Assembly (NCBI GenBank): GCA_964607755.1
Contig: CAZSMC010000001.1
Coordinates: 124,001-188,000 of the forward strand
Direction of reading: 5' to 3'
Source: CAZSMC01 sp964607755
GTDB taxonomy: Bacteria > Zhuqueibacterota > Zhuqueibacteria > Residuimicrobiales > Krinioviventaceae
DNA length: 64,000 nt
The translations under genes and the position numbers were made by a program. The notes beneath the pieces were generated by a model, which worked only from the letters and a program-made list of their open reading frames with translations, made no database searches and had not been told where the DNA came from. Positions 46,211 through 55,182 of the stretch are shown piece after piece; positions within the stretch are counted from its first letter, which is position 1; each line of letters begins with the position of its first letter.

Positions 46211-46411
46211 TTATATAGCCCCCAAGTTATCATTTTTCTTCTCCTCAAGTGCTTCCTCTTTTAAAAAATCCAGCTTACCGTTCTTGGAATCATTTTGGAT
46301 TTGTTTATCCCATTTTTCCCAGTCCTTTTCTAAAAACCAATTTCTTAATTGAATGAAATCGCTTTCAGGAAGAGACTCGATCTCTTCTTTGATCCGGTTA
46401 ATGTTTTTCAT
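46211..46411 (-). CDS. Antitoxin of the RelE/ParE-like pair
   Basis: A 66-residue acidic protein encoded directly upstream of the toxin-like gene on the same strand. It is largely helical and ends in a charged, probably disordered tail (EEALEEKKNDNLGAI) suited to wrapping the toxin. The N-terminus IKEEIESLPESDFIQLRNWF resembles small Phd/ParD-like or DUF2281-type antitoxins. An AAAAGGAATC site precedes the ATG. The role is inferred mainly from pairing. Confidence 0.72.
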   Translation of the reverse strand: MKNINRIKEEIESLPESDFIQLRNWFLEKDWEKWDKQIQNDSKNGKLDFLKEEALEEKKNDNLGAI

Positions 46412-46624
46412 GGTAGATTCCTTTTTACAAAATTGAACGATTTATAGCAATATTTTCAATAATTTAAAGTTACTGATTAAGAACTTTTTATAATATCACC
46501 TGTGTCAAAGATTAATTTATAACGAAGGGTATTAAATGTCAATAGTAACTTTTTCCTGGCTGCTGGCATATTTCTCAAGTGCCAATAATTGTAATAATTA
46601 GGCTTAGCTACAGAATAACTATCA

Positions 46625-47380
46625 TCATTCAAGTATCCTCTCCAGCTTTTTATTCATTTTCTCAAAATGCGTTCCGTGCCAGTAAACCTGGCCACAGGAT
46701 TGACACTGGCGAAAATATCGGTAATGCCGTTCCACCTTTGGAGGGAGTTGATCTCTGACAGCATTCTTATCCACATCTTTCAGAATGCCGTTACATCGAG
46801 CGCACCGGGTAAAAGGTTTGACAAAATGATGCAAATCAAACCGGTTTATCACTTCCCGCGCCTGCTCGACCGGATCGTCTGAACGCAGGCAATACCCGTG
46901 GGTGACTGCGCCATTCTTTAAAATACCACGGTCACGGGTGAGTACAATGCGGTGCTGATCCACGGATATTCGAATGATTTCATTATCTTTATAATCATTC
47001 CGGTAAAGCGTATCAAACCCAAGCAAACGCAGATTGCGGGCCAGCTTGCCCAGATGAACATCCGACACAAAAGCAGGATTTCGCAAGGGTTTTTCACGTA
47101 ATTTGATAATTGGCGATACATCCACGCTTTCGAACATGGGATATACGGACACGCGGTCGTTATCCTGTAATTGATAGTCAAATCCCACAGACTGGCCATT
47201 GACCACAATCAGCTCGACTTCGGTGTGAGGTACACCAAGAGCTTCAATCGCATCCTTGACCGCCGGATGCCCATGGAACGAATAGAAAAAAGTTCGTTTT
47301 TTCTTTTCTGCCGGCAAAAAGTCATTCAATTCTTCGTAAAACCGGAATTTCACCGTATTATTTTTTTCATTTTTTTTCAT
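46625..47380 (-). CDS. Mut7-C RNase-domain protein with N-terminal ubiquitin-like fold
   Basis: 251 residues. Residues ~8-90 fit the Mut7-C ubiquitin-like domain. Residues ~98-245 are the Mut7-C PIN-like nuclease: FVSDVHLGKLARNLRLLGFD with the first acidic residue, IVLTRDRGIL with the next, and a zinc ribbon (CARCNG, then CQSCGQVYWHGTH). The nuclease role is predicted for the family from fold and not demonstrated for bacterial members as far as I know. It is divergent from the SUF operon, 71 bp away. Confidence 0.9.
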   Translation of the reverse strand: MKKNEKNNTVKFRFYEELNDFLPAEKKKRTFFYSFHGHPAVKDAIEALGVPHTEVELIVVNGQSVGFDYQLQDNDRVSVYPMFESVDVSPIIKLREKPLRNPAFVSDVHLGKLARNLRLLGFDTLYRNDYKDNEIIRISVDQHRIVLTRDRGILKNGAVTHGYCLRSDDPVEQAREVINRFDLHHFVKPFTRCARCNGILKDVDKNAVRDQLPPKVERHYRYFRQCQSCGQVYWHGTHFEKMNKKLERILE

Positions 47381-47429
47381 TTTTTATGAAACAAAATTAA
47401 CCTGTTGTTTGTTTCATTACATAAAACAA

Positions 47430-47442
47430 GACCAAATTAGTC
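47430..47442 (+). promoter_or_regulatory. IscR type-1-like operator upstream of the SUF operon
   Basis: The 13-mer matches the core GACTRWWWYAGTC of the E. coli IscR type-1 site at 12 of 13 positions (C for T at position 4). It lies 9-21 bp before the start of the Rrf2 gene. The outer flanks match poorly. Since the adjacent regulator carries three IscR-like cysteines, autoregulation by cluster status is the natural reading. Confidence 0.55.
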
Positions 47443-47451
47443 CTATTTTAA

Positions 47452-47865
47452 ATGTTCAAACTCAGTAAAAAAACAGTATATGGATTGCTCGCATTGCAGC
47501 ACATGATGCAAATGCAAAAAGATAAAGCTGCGACCGTGCGTGAAATGGCAGAATTGTATAAAATTCCTCAGCCGTTGTTAGCAAAAATATGTCAACAATT
47601 GGTAAAAAGCAAGATCATTCAGTCGGTGCAGGGAGCGAGAGGCGGATATGTGTTAAAAGCACCGGCCAACCACATTTCGCTGGCCAGTGTGGTAAAAGCG
47701 CTTGATGGACCGATTCACCTTGTCGATTGTGCCGAGCAATTTCACGTGTGTTCCCGAAAAGAGGAATGTACATTAAAAGACGGATTTTTGTTCGTGCAAA
47801 AACAGATCGAATCGTATTTACAAAGTGTGACTCTGGCTGATATGCAGAAACAGGAGAATTCATGA
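47452..47865 (+). CDS. Rrf2-family Fe-S-sensing regulator (IscR-like) of the SUF operon
   Basis: 137 residues with an N-terminal winged-helix domain (about 1-80: SKKTVYGLLAL, then IPQPLLAKICQQLVKS and the wing VQGARGGYVL). Cys93, Cys100 and Cys106 are spaced like the cluster-binding cysteines of IscR (92, 98, 104). It likely binds an Fe-S cluster and represses the suf genes when clusters are plentiful. The stop overlaps sufB by 4 bp (ATGA), and an IscR-like operator lies just upstream. Confidence 0.92.
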   Translation: MFKLSKKTVYGLLALQHMMQMQKDKAATVREMAELYKIPQPLLAKICQQLVKSKIIQSVQGARGGYVLKAPANHISLASVVKALDGPIHLVDCAEQFHVCSRKEECTLKDGFLFVQKQIESYLQSVTLADMQKQENS

Positions 47866-49307
47866 CAAAAGAACGTGAGACAATAAAACAATTTACCGAG
47901 CAAGAATACAAATATGGTTTTGTATCGGATATTGAAAGTGAGAGCGTCCCAAAAGGGCTCAATGAAAATATTATCAGAACGATTTCTGGGAAAAAGAACG
48001 AACCGCAGTGGCTCCTGGAATGGCGTCTCAATGCATTCCGGCATTGGCAGCAAATGAAAGAACCTTCCTGGGCTAATGTGAAATTCACGCCTATAGATTA
48101 CCAGGATATGGTTTATTTTTCAGCGCCGAAAAATAAAAACCGTCCCAAAAGCATAGACGAGGTTGATCCGGAGATTCGTGCCACGTATGAAAAGCTCGGC
48201 ATTCCGTTGGGAGAACAAAAAGTGCTGGCCGGTGTGGCTGTTGATGCGGTCATGGATAGTGTATCCGTGGCAACGACATATAAAGAAAAATTAAGAGAGC
48301 TTGGTATTATTTTCAGCTCTTTTTCCGAAGCCGTTCAAAATCATCCGAACCTGGTGAAAAAATATCTTGGAAGCGTTGTTCCAGCAGGTGATAATTTTTT
48401 TGCTGCGCTTAACTCTGCCGTGTTTAGCGACGGCTCTTTTGTCTATATTCCAAAAGGAGTGCGCTGTCCGGTTGAACTGTCCACTTATTTTCGTATCAAT
48501 GCGCAATTTACTGGTCAGTTTGAACGCACACTCATCATTGCTGAGGACGATGCGTATGTGAGTTATCTCGAGGGCTGCACCGCGCCAATTCGGGATGAGA
48601 ATCAGCTTCATGCGGCGGTGGTAGAACTGGTTGCTTTGAATAACGCGCATATTAAATATTCGACCGTTCAAAACTGGTATCCGGGCGATAAGGAAGGCAA
48701 GGGCGGAATCTATAATTTTGTGACCAAGCGCGGTCATTGCCGCGGGGTAAATTCAAAAATTTCCTGGACACAAGTTGAAACCGGTTCGGCAATCACCTGG
48801 AAATATCCGAGTTGTGTGTTGGAAGGCGATAATTCGGTTGGCGAGTTTTACTCAGTGGCCATGACGAACAATTACCAGCAGGCCGACACCGGTACAAAAA
48901 TGATTCATATCGGCAAAAATACCAAAAGTACAATTGTATCCAAGGGAATTTCTGCTGGATTCGCACAGAACAGTTATCGCGGGTTGGTCAAGGTGTTGAA
49001 AGATTCCACAAATGCGCGTAACTATTCGCAATGCGATTCATTGCTCATCGGTGACAAGTGCGGTGCGCACACGTTTCCGTACATTGAAGCTAAAAACAAA
49101 ACCGCACATATTGAACACGAAGCGACCACGTCAAAAATCAGTGATGATCAGATTTATTATTTTTTGCAGCGAGGTATTGATAAAGAAAATGCTGTCTCAA
49201 TGATCGTCAATGGATTTTGCAAAGAGGTGCTGGCAGAACTTCCTATGGAATTTGCTGTGGAAGCACAGAAACTATTGGGAATTAGTCTGGGAGGCAGTAT
49301 TGGATAA
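47862..49307 (+). CDS. sufB: Fe-S cluster scaffold subunit SufB
   Basis: A 481-residue core scaffold of the SufBCD complex that assembles clusters in the cytoplasm. The beta-helix core has GCTAPI, WYPGDKEGKGGIYNFVTKRG, SPxISAG-like SKGISAGFAQNSYRG and the C-terminal HEATTSKISDDQIYYFLQRG, all strongly conserved in SufB. It is translationally coupled to the Rrf2 gene. sufC follows after 43 bp. Confidence 0.98.
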   Translation: MTKERETIKQFTEQEYKYGFVSDIESESVPKGLNENIIRTISGKKNEPQWLLEWRLNAFRHWQQMKEPSWANVKFTPIDYQDMVYFSAPKNKNRPKSIDEVDPEIRATYEKLGIPLGEQKVLAGVAVDAVMDSVSVATTYKEKLRELGIIFSSFSEAVQNHPNLVKKYLGSVVPAGDNFFAALNSAVFSDGSFVYIPKGVRCPVELSTYFRINAQFTGQFERTLIIAEDDAYVSYLEGCTAPIRDENQLHAAVVELVALNNAHIKYSTVQNWYPGDKEGKGGIYNFVTKRGHCRGVNSKISWTQVETGSAITWKYPSCVLEGDNSVGEFYSVAMTNNYQQADTGTKMIHIGKNTKSTIVSKGISAGFAQNSYRGLVKVLKDSTNARNYSQCDSLLIGDKCGAHTFPYIEAKNKTAHIEHEATTSKISDDQIYYFLQRGIDKENAVSMIVNGFCKEVLAELPMEFAVEAQKLLGISLGGSIG

Positions 49308-49350
49308 TGAATAAAAAAAGTTCATAATTTATAAATGCGGAGAATAATTC

Positions 49351-50121
49351 ATGTTAACAATAAAAAATTTACATGCAACGGTCGAGGGTGAACAGATTCT
49401 GAAAGGCATTAATTTGCAGATAAACGCCGGCGAAACGCATGCCATAATGGGGCCGAACGGTTCCGGCAAAAGTACATTGGCTCATGTTTTAGCAGGACGA
49501 GAGGATTATGTTGTGACGGATGGTTCTGTAGAATTTTTAGGACAAAATTTATTAGAGATGGCGCCAGAAGACAGGGCACGCACCGGTCTTTTTATGGCAT
49601 TTCAATATCCGGTCGAAATCGCCGGCGTCAATACCAATTACTTTTTGCGCACAGCACTCAATCAGGTGCGCAAGGCACGCGGTCAAAAAGAATTGAATGC
49701 CATCGAATTTATGAAATTGATTCGAGAAAAATTAAAAATAGTGGAAATGGATGAACGGTTTTTAAAACGTCCTGTGAACCAGGGATTTTCCGGCGGAGAG
49801 AAAAAAAGGAACGAAATTTTGCAAATGGCGACGCTGGAGCCAAAACTCGCCATCCTCGATGAAACAGATTCTGGCTTGGATATTGATGCCCTTAAAACAG
49901 TTGCCGAGGGCGTCAATTCACTTCGGCGTAAAGATAATGCCATGCTGCTGGTTACTCACTATCAACGTTTGCTGAATTATATTACGCCCGATGTCGTTCA
50001 TGTGCTTTATGACGGGCAAATCGTTAAAACCGGCGATAAGAATCTGGCGCTGGAACTTGAAGAATACGGTTACGATCACATCAAAAAGCAGCAAGTTGTT
50101 GAGGCTCAGGAGGTTGGATGA
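49351..50121 (+). CDS. sufC: Fe-S assembly ATPase SufC
   Basis: A 256-residue ABC-type ATPase driving SufBCD conformational change. Walker A GPNGSGKST, signature FSGGEKKRNEI (SufC variant with the extra EKKR) and Walker B LAILDETDSGLD are present, as is the family-specific MAFQYPVEIAGV. The stop overlaps sufD by 4 bp. Confidence 0.98.
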   Translation: MLTIKNLHATVEGEQILKGINLQINAGETHAIMGPNGSGKSTLAHVLAGREDYVVTDGSVEFLGQNLLEMAPEDRARTGLFMAFQYPVEIAGVNTNYFLRTALNQVRKARGQKELNAIEFMKLIREKLKIVEMDERFLKRPVNQGFSGGEKKRNEILQMATLEPKLAILDETDSGLDIDALKTVAEGVNSLRRKDNAMLLVTHYQRLLNYITPDVVHVLYDGQIVKTGDKNLALELEEYGYDHIKKQQVVEAQEVG

Positions 50122-51443
50122 ACCAGGTCGTTGACAAAAAACAATGGTATCCATATTTATATGGACAATTGAAAAAAAGACTCAATGGTCATACAAAAAT
50201 TCCTTTTAAAGAACTACGTCAAAGCGGAATGGAAACATTCAATCGGATTGGTTTTCCTCATCAAAAACAGGAAGAGTGGCGGTTTACCGATATCTCCCCT
50301 ATTTCTCAAAAAACATTCGAACCGGTCCTATCACCCCAATTGACACACATATCCAAAGAAGATCTCGATGAGTTGATTGTGGATAAAAATGCGCCTTATC
50401 TTGTATTTGAAAATGGATGGTTCCGCAAGGAATTGTCAAAACTGGATGGGCTGCCCGGAGACGTAACAGTGCATCCGTTGTCGGATGGACATATGGATGA
50501 TACGTTGCAAACACACATCGGGCGATATGTAAATATGTCAAAGGATGGTTTTACAGCGCTCAACACAGCGTTATTTTCGGATGGAGCATTTATCCACATC
50601 CCCAAAAACACAGCAGTTTCAGCACCGATTCAATTGCTGTATTTGAACACTGCAGTAGTGGAACCGACTCTTCAAACAATCAGAAATCTCGTCATAATGG
50701 AGGAAAATACTCAAGCGACAATTCTGGAAATGTTTGGCAGTCAACAAGTTAGCACATATTTCACAAATGCTGTCAGTGAAATTTCGCTGGCTAATAATGC
50801 CGCTCTCCAACATTACAAAATTCAAAATGAGAGCAGGAAAGCCTATCATATTGCAACCACTAAGGTTCATCAAGAGCGCGATAGTGATTATCTGTTTAAC
50901 GGTTTTGATTTTGGCAGTCGCATTAGTCGAAATGAGGTCCAGATTACCGTCAACGGTGAAAATGCTCACACCGGTTTATATGGATTATATCTTGCTAATG
51001 AAGCGCAACTCATTGATAACCATTCGGTTATAGACCATGCCCGGCCGCACTGTAACAGTGACGAGCTTTTTAAGGGAATTATAGATGATAAGGCCGGAGC
51101 TGTATTTAGCGGCAAGATCCATGTGCGTCAGGATGCGCAAAAAATAAATGCCAATCAGTCAAATCAAAACCTGTTATTATCAGATGACGCGACAGTCGAT
51201 ACAAAACCACAGTTGGAAATTTTTGCCGATGATGTAAAATGTAGTCATGGTTCAACAGTCGGCCAACTCGACAAAGATGCGCTTTTTTATCTGCGGACCC
51301 GCGGCATTCCGGAGCGCAAAGCCAGACACATCATGATCGAAGCATTTGCCGTAGAAATTACAGATAAATTAAAAAACCAAGGCATTCGAAAAGTCATCAA
51401 AGACATAATAGAATCACGTTTAAAAGAAGGTCAACTATCATGA
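50118..51443 (+). CDS. sufD: Fe-S assembly protein SufD
   Basis: A 441-residue beta-helix partner of SufB in the SufBC2D complex. The N-terminal helical part (FNRIGFPHQKQEEWRFTDIS) is typical of SufD. The C-terminal core has KCSHGSTVGQLDKDALFYLR and TRGIPERKARHIMIEAFA. The overlaps with sufC and sufT are each 4 bp (ATGA). Confidence 0.97.
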   Translation: MNQVVDKKQWYPYLYGQLKKRLNGHTKIPFKELRQSGMETFNRIGFPHQKQEEWRFTDISPISQKTFEPVLSPQLTHISKEDLDELIVDKNAPYLVFENGWFRKELSKLDGLPGDVTVHPLSDGHMDDTLQTHIGRYVNMSKDGFTALNTALFSDGAFIHIPKNTAVSAPIQLLYLNTAVVEPTLQTIRNLVIMEENTQATILEMFGSQQVSTYFTNAVSEISLANNAALQHYKIQNESRKAYHIATTKVHQERDSDYLFNGFDFGSRISRNEVQITVNGENAHTGLYGLYLANEAQLIDNHSVIDHARPHCNSDELFKGIIDDKAGAVFSGKIHVRQDAQKINANQSNQNLLLSDDATVDTKPQLEIFADDVKCSHGSTVGQLDKDALFYLRTRGIPERKARHIMIEAFAVEITDKLKNQGIRKVIKDIIESRLKEGQLS

Positions 51444-51775
51444 GCAAGGAATCCACAAAAATGAAAAGCCGACAACTTGTGCATGACAACATAGTTAAAA
51501 CGCTAAAAACTGTGTATGATCCGGAAATTCCTGTGAATATCTATGAACTTGGCTTGATATACTCGATAAAAATAAACGATGAGGGTAAAGTAACCATTGT
51601 CATGACATTGACTTCGCCCATGTGTCCGATTGCGGATCTCATGCCAGATCAAGTCGAACGAAAGCTCAAAGAAATTGACAATGTGACAGATGTTGACGTT
51701 CAACTTGTGTGGGATCCACCATGGAATCCGGAGATGATGTCCGAGGAAGCCAAACTGGAATTGAATATGATGTAA
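51440..51775 (+). CDS. sufT: SufT/DUF59 (MIP18-like) Fe-S maturation protein
   Basis: A 111-residue DUF59 protein. VYDPEIPVNIYELGLIY and TLTSPMCPIADLM, with the conserved Cys, define the family. The tail WDPPWNPEMMSEEAKLELNM matches SufT/PaaD-like members. SufT helps mature or deliver clusters to client proteins. The 4-bp overlap with sufD and its place before sufS support that role. Its stop is 98 bp before sufS. Confidence 0.93.
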   Translation: MSKESTKMKSRQLVHDNIVKTLKTVYDPEIPVNIYELGLIYSIKINDEGKVTIVMTLTSPMCPIADLMPDQVERKLKEIDNVTDVDVQLVWDPPWNPEMMSEEAKLELNMM

Positions 51776-51873
51776 AATGCCAAATCCAAAAAGACAAATT
51801 CTTTCACAATCCGATAGACAGCAAGATTGAAATTTGAATACAAAAGACAATTTCAAATAAAATAGAGTTTATC

Positions 51874-53115
51874 ATGTCTATTGATACATATACATTTGAT
51901 GTTGAAAAATATCGCAAGCAATTCCCGGTTTTTCAAGCACCCGAAAATAAGGATCTTGTTTACCTGGACAATGCTGCAACATCTCAAAAACCGAAAAGTG
52001 TGCTGGATGCAATTGCAACATTTCATAAAGAATACAATTCCAACATACACCGCAGCGCCTACAAGCTGGCGGAAAAAGCAACTGCCGGATACGAATGTGC
52101 TCGCCTAAAGATTGCTCAATTCATCGGAGCAGAGAGTTCAAACGAGATCGTGTTCACTCGGGGTGCAACCGAATCTATCAATTTCGTTGCTTATGGATGG
52201 GCCCATAAATATCTCAAATCCGGTGACGAAATCGTGGTGAGCGAGCTCGAACATCATAGCAACCTCATTCCCTGGCAAATTGCTGCGCAAAAAAAAGGAG
52301 CAACGTTAAAATTTATTCCCATAACAGATGACGGCTATCTGGATATCAGCGCTCTGGATTCGGTGATCACCAAAAAGACAAAGTTTGTTGCTATTACGCA
52401 GGCATCGAACGTGCTGGGCACCAGGGTGGATGTAAAACAGATCATTGAAGCAGCACATCATGTCGGTGCCCTGGCGCTGGTGGATGGATGTCAGCACATT
52501 CCTCACTCAAGGGCTGATGTAACAGAATTGGATGCTGACTTTTATGCGTTTTCCGGGCACAAAATGCTGGGGCCAATGGGAATTGGCATCTTGTATGCTA
52601 AAACGGAACATCTCGATGCCATGGACCCGATACTATATGGAGGTTCCATGATTAATGATGTTGATTATTATGAATCTACCTGGGCTGAACCGCCATGGAA
52701 GTTCGAGGCCGGAACACAAAATATACCGGCTGTTATCGGATTGGGAGCAGCCATTGATTTTATCGAGGAAATTGGCTATGAAGCTATTGAATGTCACACA
52801 GATGCTTTGACAGATTATACATTGCAGGAATTGCGGAATATTAAAGGTGTGTCAATATACGGCCCTTTAAAAGATCGGATTCCGGTTATTTCCTTTGGGC
52901 TCAAGAGTTTGCACCCGCACGATCTTGCAACTTTCTTCGATAGCAAAAATGTGGCAATTCGTTCAGGCCATCATTGTGCCAAACCGCTCATGAATCGGTT
53001 AAATGTGCCTGCAACAGCTCGCGCAAGTATTTATCTTTATAACACCAAAAATGACATCGATCGATTTATCGATGTCGTTCATCAAGCGAAAGGATATTTT
53101 AGCAAATGGGTTTAG
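51874..53115 (+). CDS. sufS: Cysteine desulfurase SufS
   Basis: A 413-residue group II PLP enzyme that removes sulfur from cysteine for cluster assembly. The PLP lysine is Lys230 in FSGHKMLGP and the catalytic Cys368 lies in SGHHCAKPLM. LDNAATSQKP opens the fold, and HSNLIPWQ and TQASNVLGT are conserved. It overlaps sufU by 10 bp, and SufU is its usual sulfur acceptor in organisms without SufE. Confidence 0.97.
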   Translation: MSIDTYTFDVEKYRKQFPVFQAPENKDLVYLDNAATSQKPKSVLDAIATFHKEYNSNIHRSAYKLAEKATAGYECARLKIAQFIGAESSNEIVFTRGATESINFVAYGWAHKYLKSGDEIVVSELEHHSNLIPWQIAAQKKGATLKFIPITDDGYLDISALDSVITKKTKFVAITQASNVLGTRVDVKQIIEAAHHVGALALVDGCQHIPHSRADVTELDADFYAFSGHKMLGPMGIGILYAKTEHLDAMDPILYGGSMINDVDYYESTWAEPPWKFEAGTQNIPAVIGLGAAIDFIEEIGYEAIECHTDALTDYTLQELRNIKGVSIYGPLKDRIPVISFGLKSLHPHDLATFFDSKNVAIRSGHHCAKPLMNRLNVPATARASIYLYNTKNDIDRFIDVVHQAKGYFSKWV

Positions 53116-53543
53116 ATGATCTTTATCAGGAAATCATTTTAGAGCATTACAAATCTCCGAAAAACCGGGGCAGCCTCAAAGATCCCGATGCCACCGCAGA
53201 AGGATACAATCCATTTTGTGGTGACGAAATTTCCCTGAGTCTGCAACTAAAAAATGGTCACGTGGATAATATAGCTTTTACCGGCAGCGGATGTGCCATA
53301 AGCCAGGCGTCCGCTTCTGTCATGACAGAAGCGGTAAAGGGAAAGTCAGTCGCCGATGTCAAAGATTTATTTGAGAAATTTTCCCAGATGGTCAAAAACG
53401 GAGAAATTTCTGATGTTGAAGAAATGGAGGAACTTGCTGCATTTCAAGGAGTTTCGGAATTTCCGACAAGAGTTAAATGCGCCATGCTGGCGTGGAATGC
53501 TTTAAAAGATGGACTGGAGAAAACCTCAGAGAATAAGGATTAA
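53106..53543 (+). CDS. sufU: Zinc-dependent sulfurtransferase SufU
   Basis: A 145-residue protein that accepts persulfide sulfur from SufS. The ligands are visible: Cys38 and Asp40 in NPFCGDE, Cys63 in GSGCAISQASAS, and Cys125 in RVKCAMLAW. The long insertion before the last Cys (FEKFSQMVKNGE...EEMEELAAFQGV) distinguishes SufU from IscU. Its start lies inside sufS. It is the last gene of the SUF operon. Confidence 0.97.
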   Translation: MGLDDLYQEIILEHYKSPKNRGSLKDPDATAEGYNPFCGDEISLSLQLKNGHVDNIAFTGSGCAISQASASVMTEAVKGKSVADVKDLFEKFSQMVKNGEISDVEEMEELAAFQGVSEFPTRVKCAMLAWNALKDGLEKTSENKD

Positions 53544-53597
53544 TAAGAGTATCAATCGTTAATCTCAAAAGTACCAACCCAGGAACAAGCCGAACGC

Positions 53598-53957
53598 ATG
53601 ATCAATGAGCATTTTTTTGATCCGGATGAATTTTACGGAACATTTATTATGCCGTCCATTTCCCGTGACGATCCCGGTTATAAAGACAATTCCTACTGGG
53701 GGGGCCGCATCTGGGCGCCGATGAATTTTCTGCTTTATCTCGGTATCCGGAAATATGAGCTTCCCAAAGCTCGGCAAGCATTGGTTGAAAAATCATTGAA
53801 TCTGTCGATGAAAGAATGGCGTGAGAACCGCCGGGTATATGAAAATTACAATGCCGAAACCGGAGTCGGCGGCGATGTACGCAATGCCAATAGTTTCTAT
53901 TCCTGGGGCGCGTTACTTGGAATGATTGCGTTAATGGAATATGGATATTGGAAATAA
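53598..53957 (+). CDS. C-terminal fragment of a GH63/MGH1-like (trehalase-type) glycoside hydrolase
   Basis: 119 residues from the first ATG, but homology-like sequence continues upstream without a start codon to about base 53550, only a few bases after the sufU stop. FDPDEFYGTFIMPSISRDDP, YWGGRIWAPMNF, YENYNAETG and FYSWGALLGMIAL match the end of the (alpha/alpha)6 barrel of MGH1/GH63-type hydrolases, normally 400-800 residues. The N-terminal 70-80 percent is absent. A terminator follows. Probably a pseudogene remnant or a deletion/assembly join; no activity is expected. Confidence 0.7.
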   Translation: MINEHFFDPDEFYGTFIMPSISRDDPGYKDNSYWGGRIWAPMNFLLYLGIRKYELPKARQALVEKSLNLSMKEWRENRRVYENYNAETGVGGDVRNANSFYSWGALLGMIALMEYGYWK

Positions 53958-53964
53958 TGTTATG

Positions 53965-54006
53965 CCTCGTCGTACAATAATGGGTGTGCGACGAGGTTCT
54001 TTTTTG
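53965..54006 (+). terminator. Rho-independent terminator after the hydrolase fragment
   Basis: An 8-bp perfect stem (53965-53972 with 53989-53996, 16-base loop) is followed by TTCTTTTTTG. It begins 8 bp after the stop. It marks the end of the plus-strand SUF-region transcript before the convergent ATPase gene. Confidence 0.78.
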
Positions 54007-54022
54007 ATTTGTTACTCAATTA

Positions 54023-55153
54023 TTATGATACAAATTCTATAAAGTTATTTTTATTAATAGTCTTAAAAGAGGCATTTTTATAAGTCTTTAACCATAATGG
54101 TGGAACTTTTTTGGTTTTCTTTCCCCACGTGAATTCATAGCCGTAAAGTTTACCTCCATATTCTTCGATAAAATCAATTTCCTGCTGGCTATAAGTTCGC
54201 CAGAAATAATAATTCGCAAAATGTTTCTTATAATGGTTCCTTTTGAGCCGTTCGGCAAAAATAAAATTCTTCCATAACATGCCGACATCATCGCGATTTT
54301 CAAGTGAATTAAAATTGTTTATCAATGCGTTTCGGATACCATTGTCGAAAAAATAATACCGATAAGTTTTGGTTATCTCATTCCGTAAATTTCTTGAAAA
54401 GCCGCCAACCCTTTTTATAATAAAAACCTTTTCCAACAAGTCCAAATACCGACTAGTAGTATTTTTTGAAATTTCCAGTTTTGTGCTCAGCTCATTTAAC
54501 GATACTTCCCGTCCTAACTGGTAAGCTAACAACATGAGTATTCTGGTAAGTTTGGAAGCGTTTTTTACGTTTTCTAAAATCAAAAGATCTTTTAACAGAT
54601 AAGAATCGCGCAGAGTATGCAGATATTCAATTTTTTCTGTATTATTCTTCATTTGTAACACTTCTGGGAATGTCCCCAAAAGCATCAATTCTTCTAAACG
54701 CTGCATAATTTCCATTGGGCCGAATTGCTCTTTCAATTCGAGCGTGGATAAAGGAAATAATATACCGATGCGATGGCGGCCCGTTAAAGGTTCACCTAAT
54801 TTATTAGAGAGATCAAAAGAAGACGAGCCACTGGCAATGACTTTGACTGATGGCGAATGGTCAACTAACATTTTTAATCCCAAGCCAACATTATCGATGT
54901 ACTGCGCCTCATCAATCACGACAAGTTCGTATCCTGAAAATGCACTAGTTATTCTCTGCAAATTTTGGGATTCAAAAACTTCCCGAAGGGGCAAATCTTC
55001 CCCAGTGCCGGAAAAAACTGAGCCTTGAAAGGTCGAAATATATTTATTGATCAAAGATGTTTTGCCGGCGCGGCGCAAGCCATAGAGTACAAAAACTTTG
55101 CCTTTTTCTAAAAGTGTGTCGATATTTTTTTCGTAATAACGCTTGAACCACAT
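54023..55153 (-). CDS. AAA_14/DUF4143 P-loop ATPase with winged-helix segment
   Basis: 376 residues. The ATPase domain comes first, with Walker A GLRRAGKTSL near residue 25 and Walker B ELVVIDEAQ. A winged-helix-like segment follows (SLNELSTKLEISKNTTSRYLDLLEKVFII, about 215-245). The C-terminal DUF4143 domain has YRYYFFDNGIRNALI, FAERLKR and the nuclease-like QEIDFIEEYGGKLYGYEFTWG. The family is widespread and accessory in bacteria and archaea, with unknown function. A 38-bp palindrome lies 30 bp upstream over the likely promoter. It converges with the hydrolase fragment. Confidence 0.9.
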   Translation of the reverse strand: MWFKRYYEKNIDTLLEKGKVFVLYGLRRAGKTSLINKYISTFQGSVFSGTGEDLPLREVFESQNLQRITSAFSGYELVVIDEAQYIDNVGLGLKMLVDHSPSVKVIASGSSSFDLSNKLGEPLTGRHRIGILFPLSTLELKEQFGPMEIMQRLEELMLLGTFPEVLQMKNNTEKIEYLHTLRDSYLLKDLLILENVKNASKLTRILMLLAYQLGREVSLNELSTKLEISKNTTSRYLDLLEKVFIIKRVGGFSRNLRNEITKTYRYYFFDNGIRNALINNFNSLENRDDVGMLWKNFIFAERLKRNHYKKHFANYYFWRTYSQQEIDFIEEYGGKLYGYEFTWGKKTKKVPPLWLKTYKNASFKTINKNNFIEFVS

Positions 55154-55182
55154 AATAATTCAGCGAGTAAAGTGAACATATT

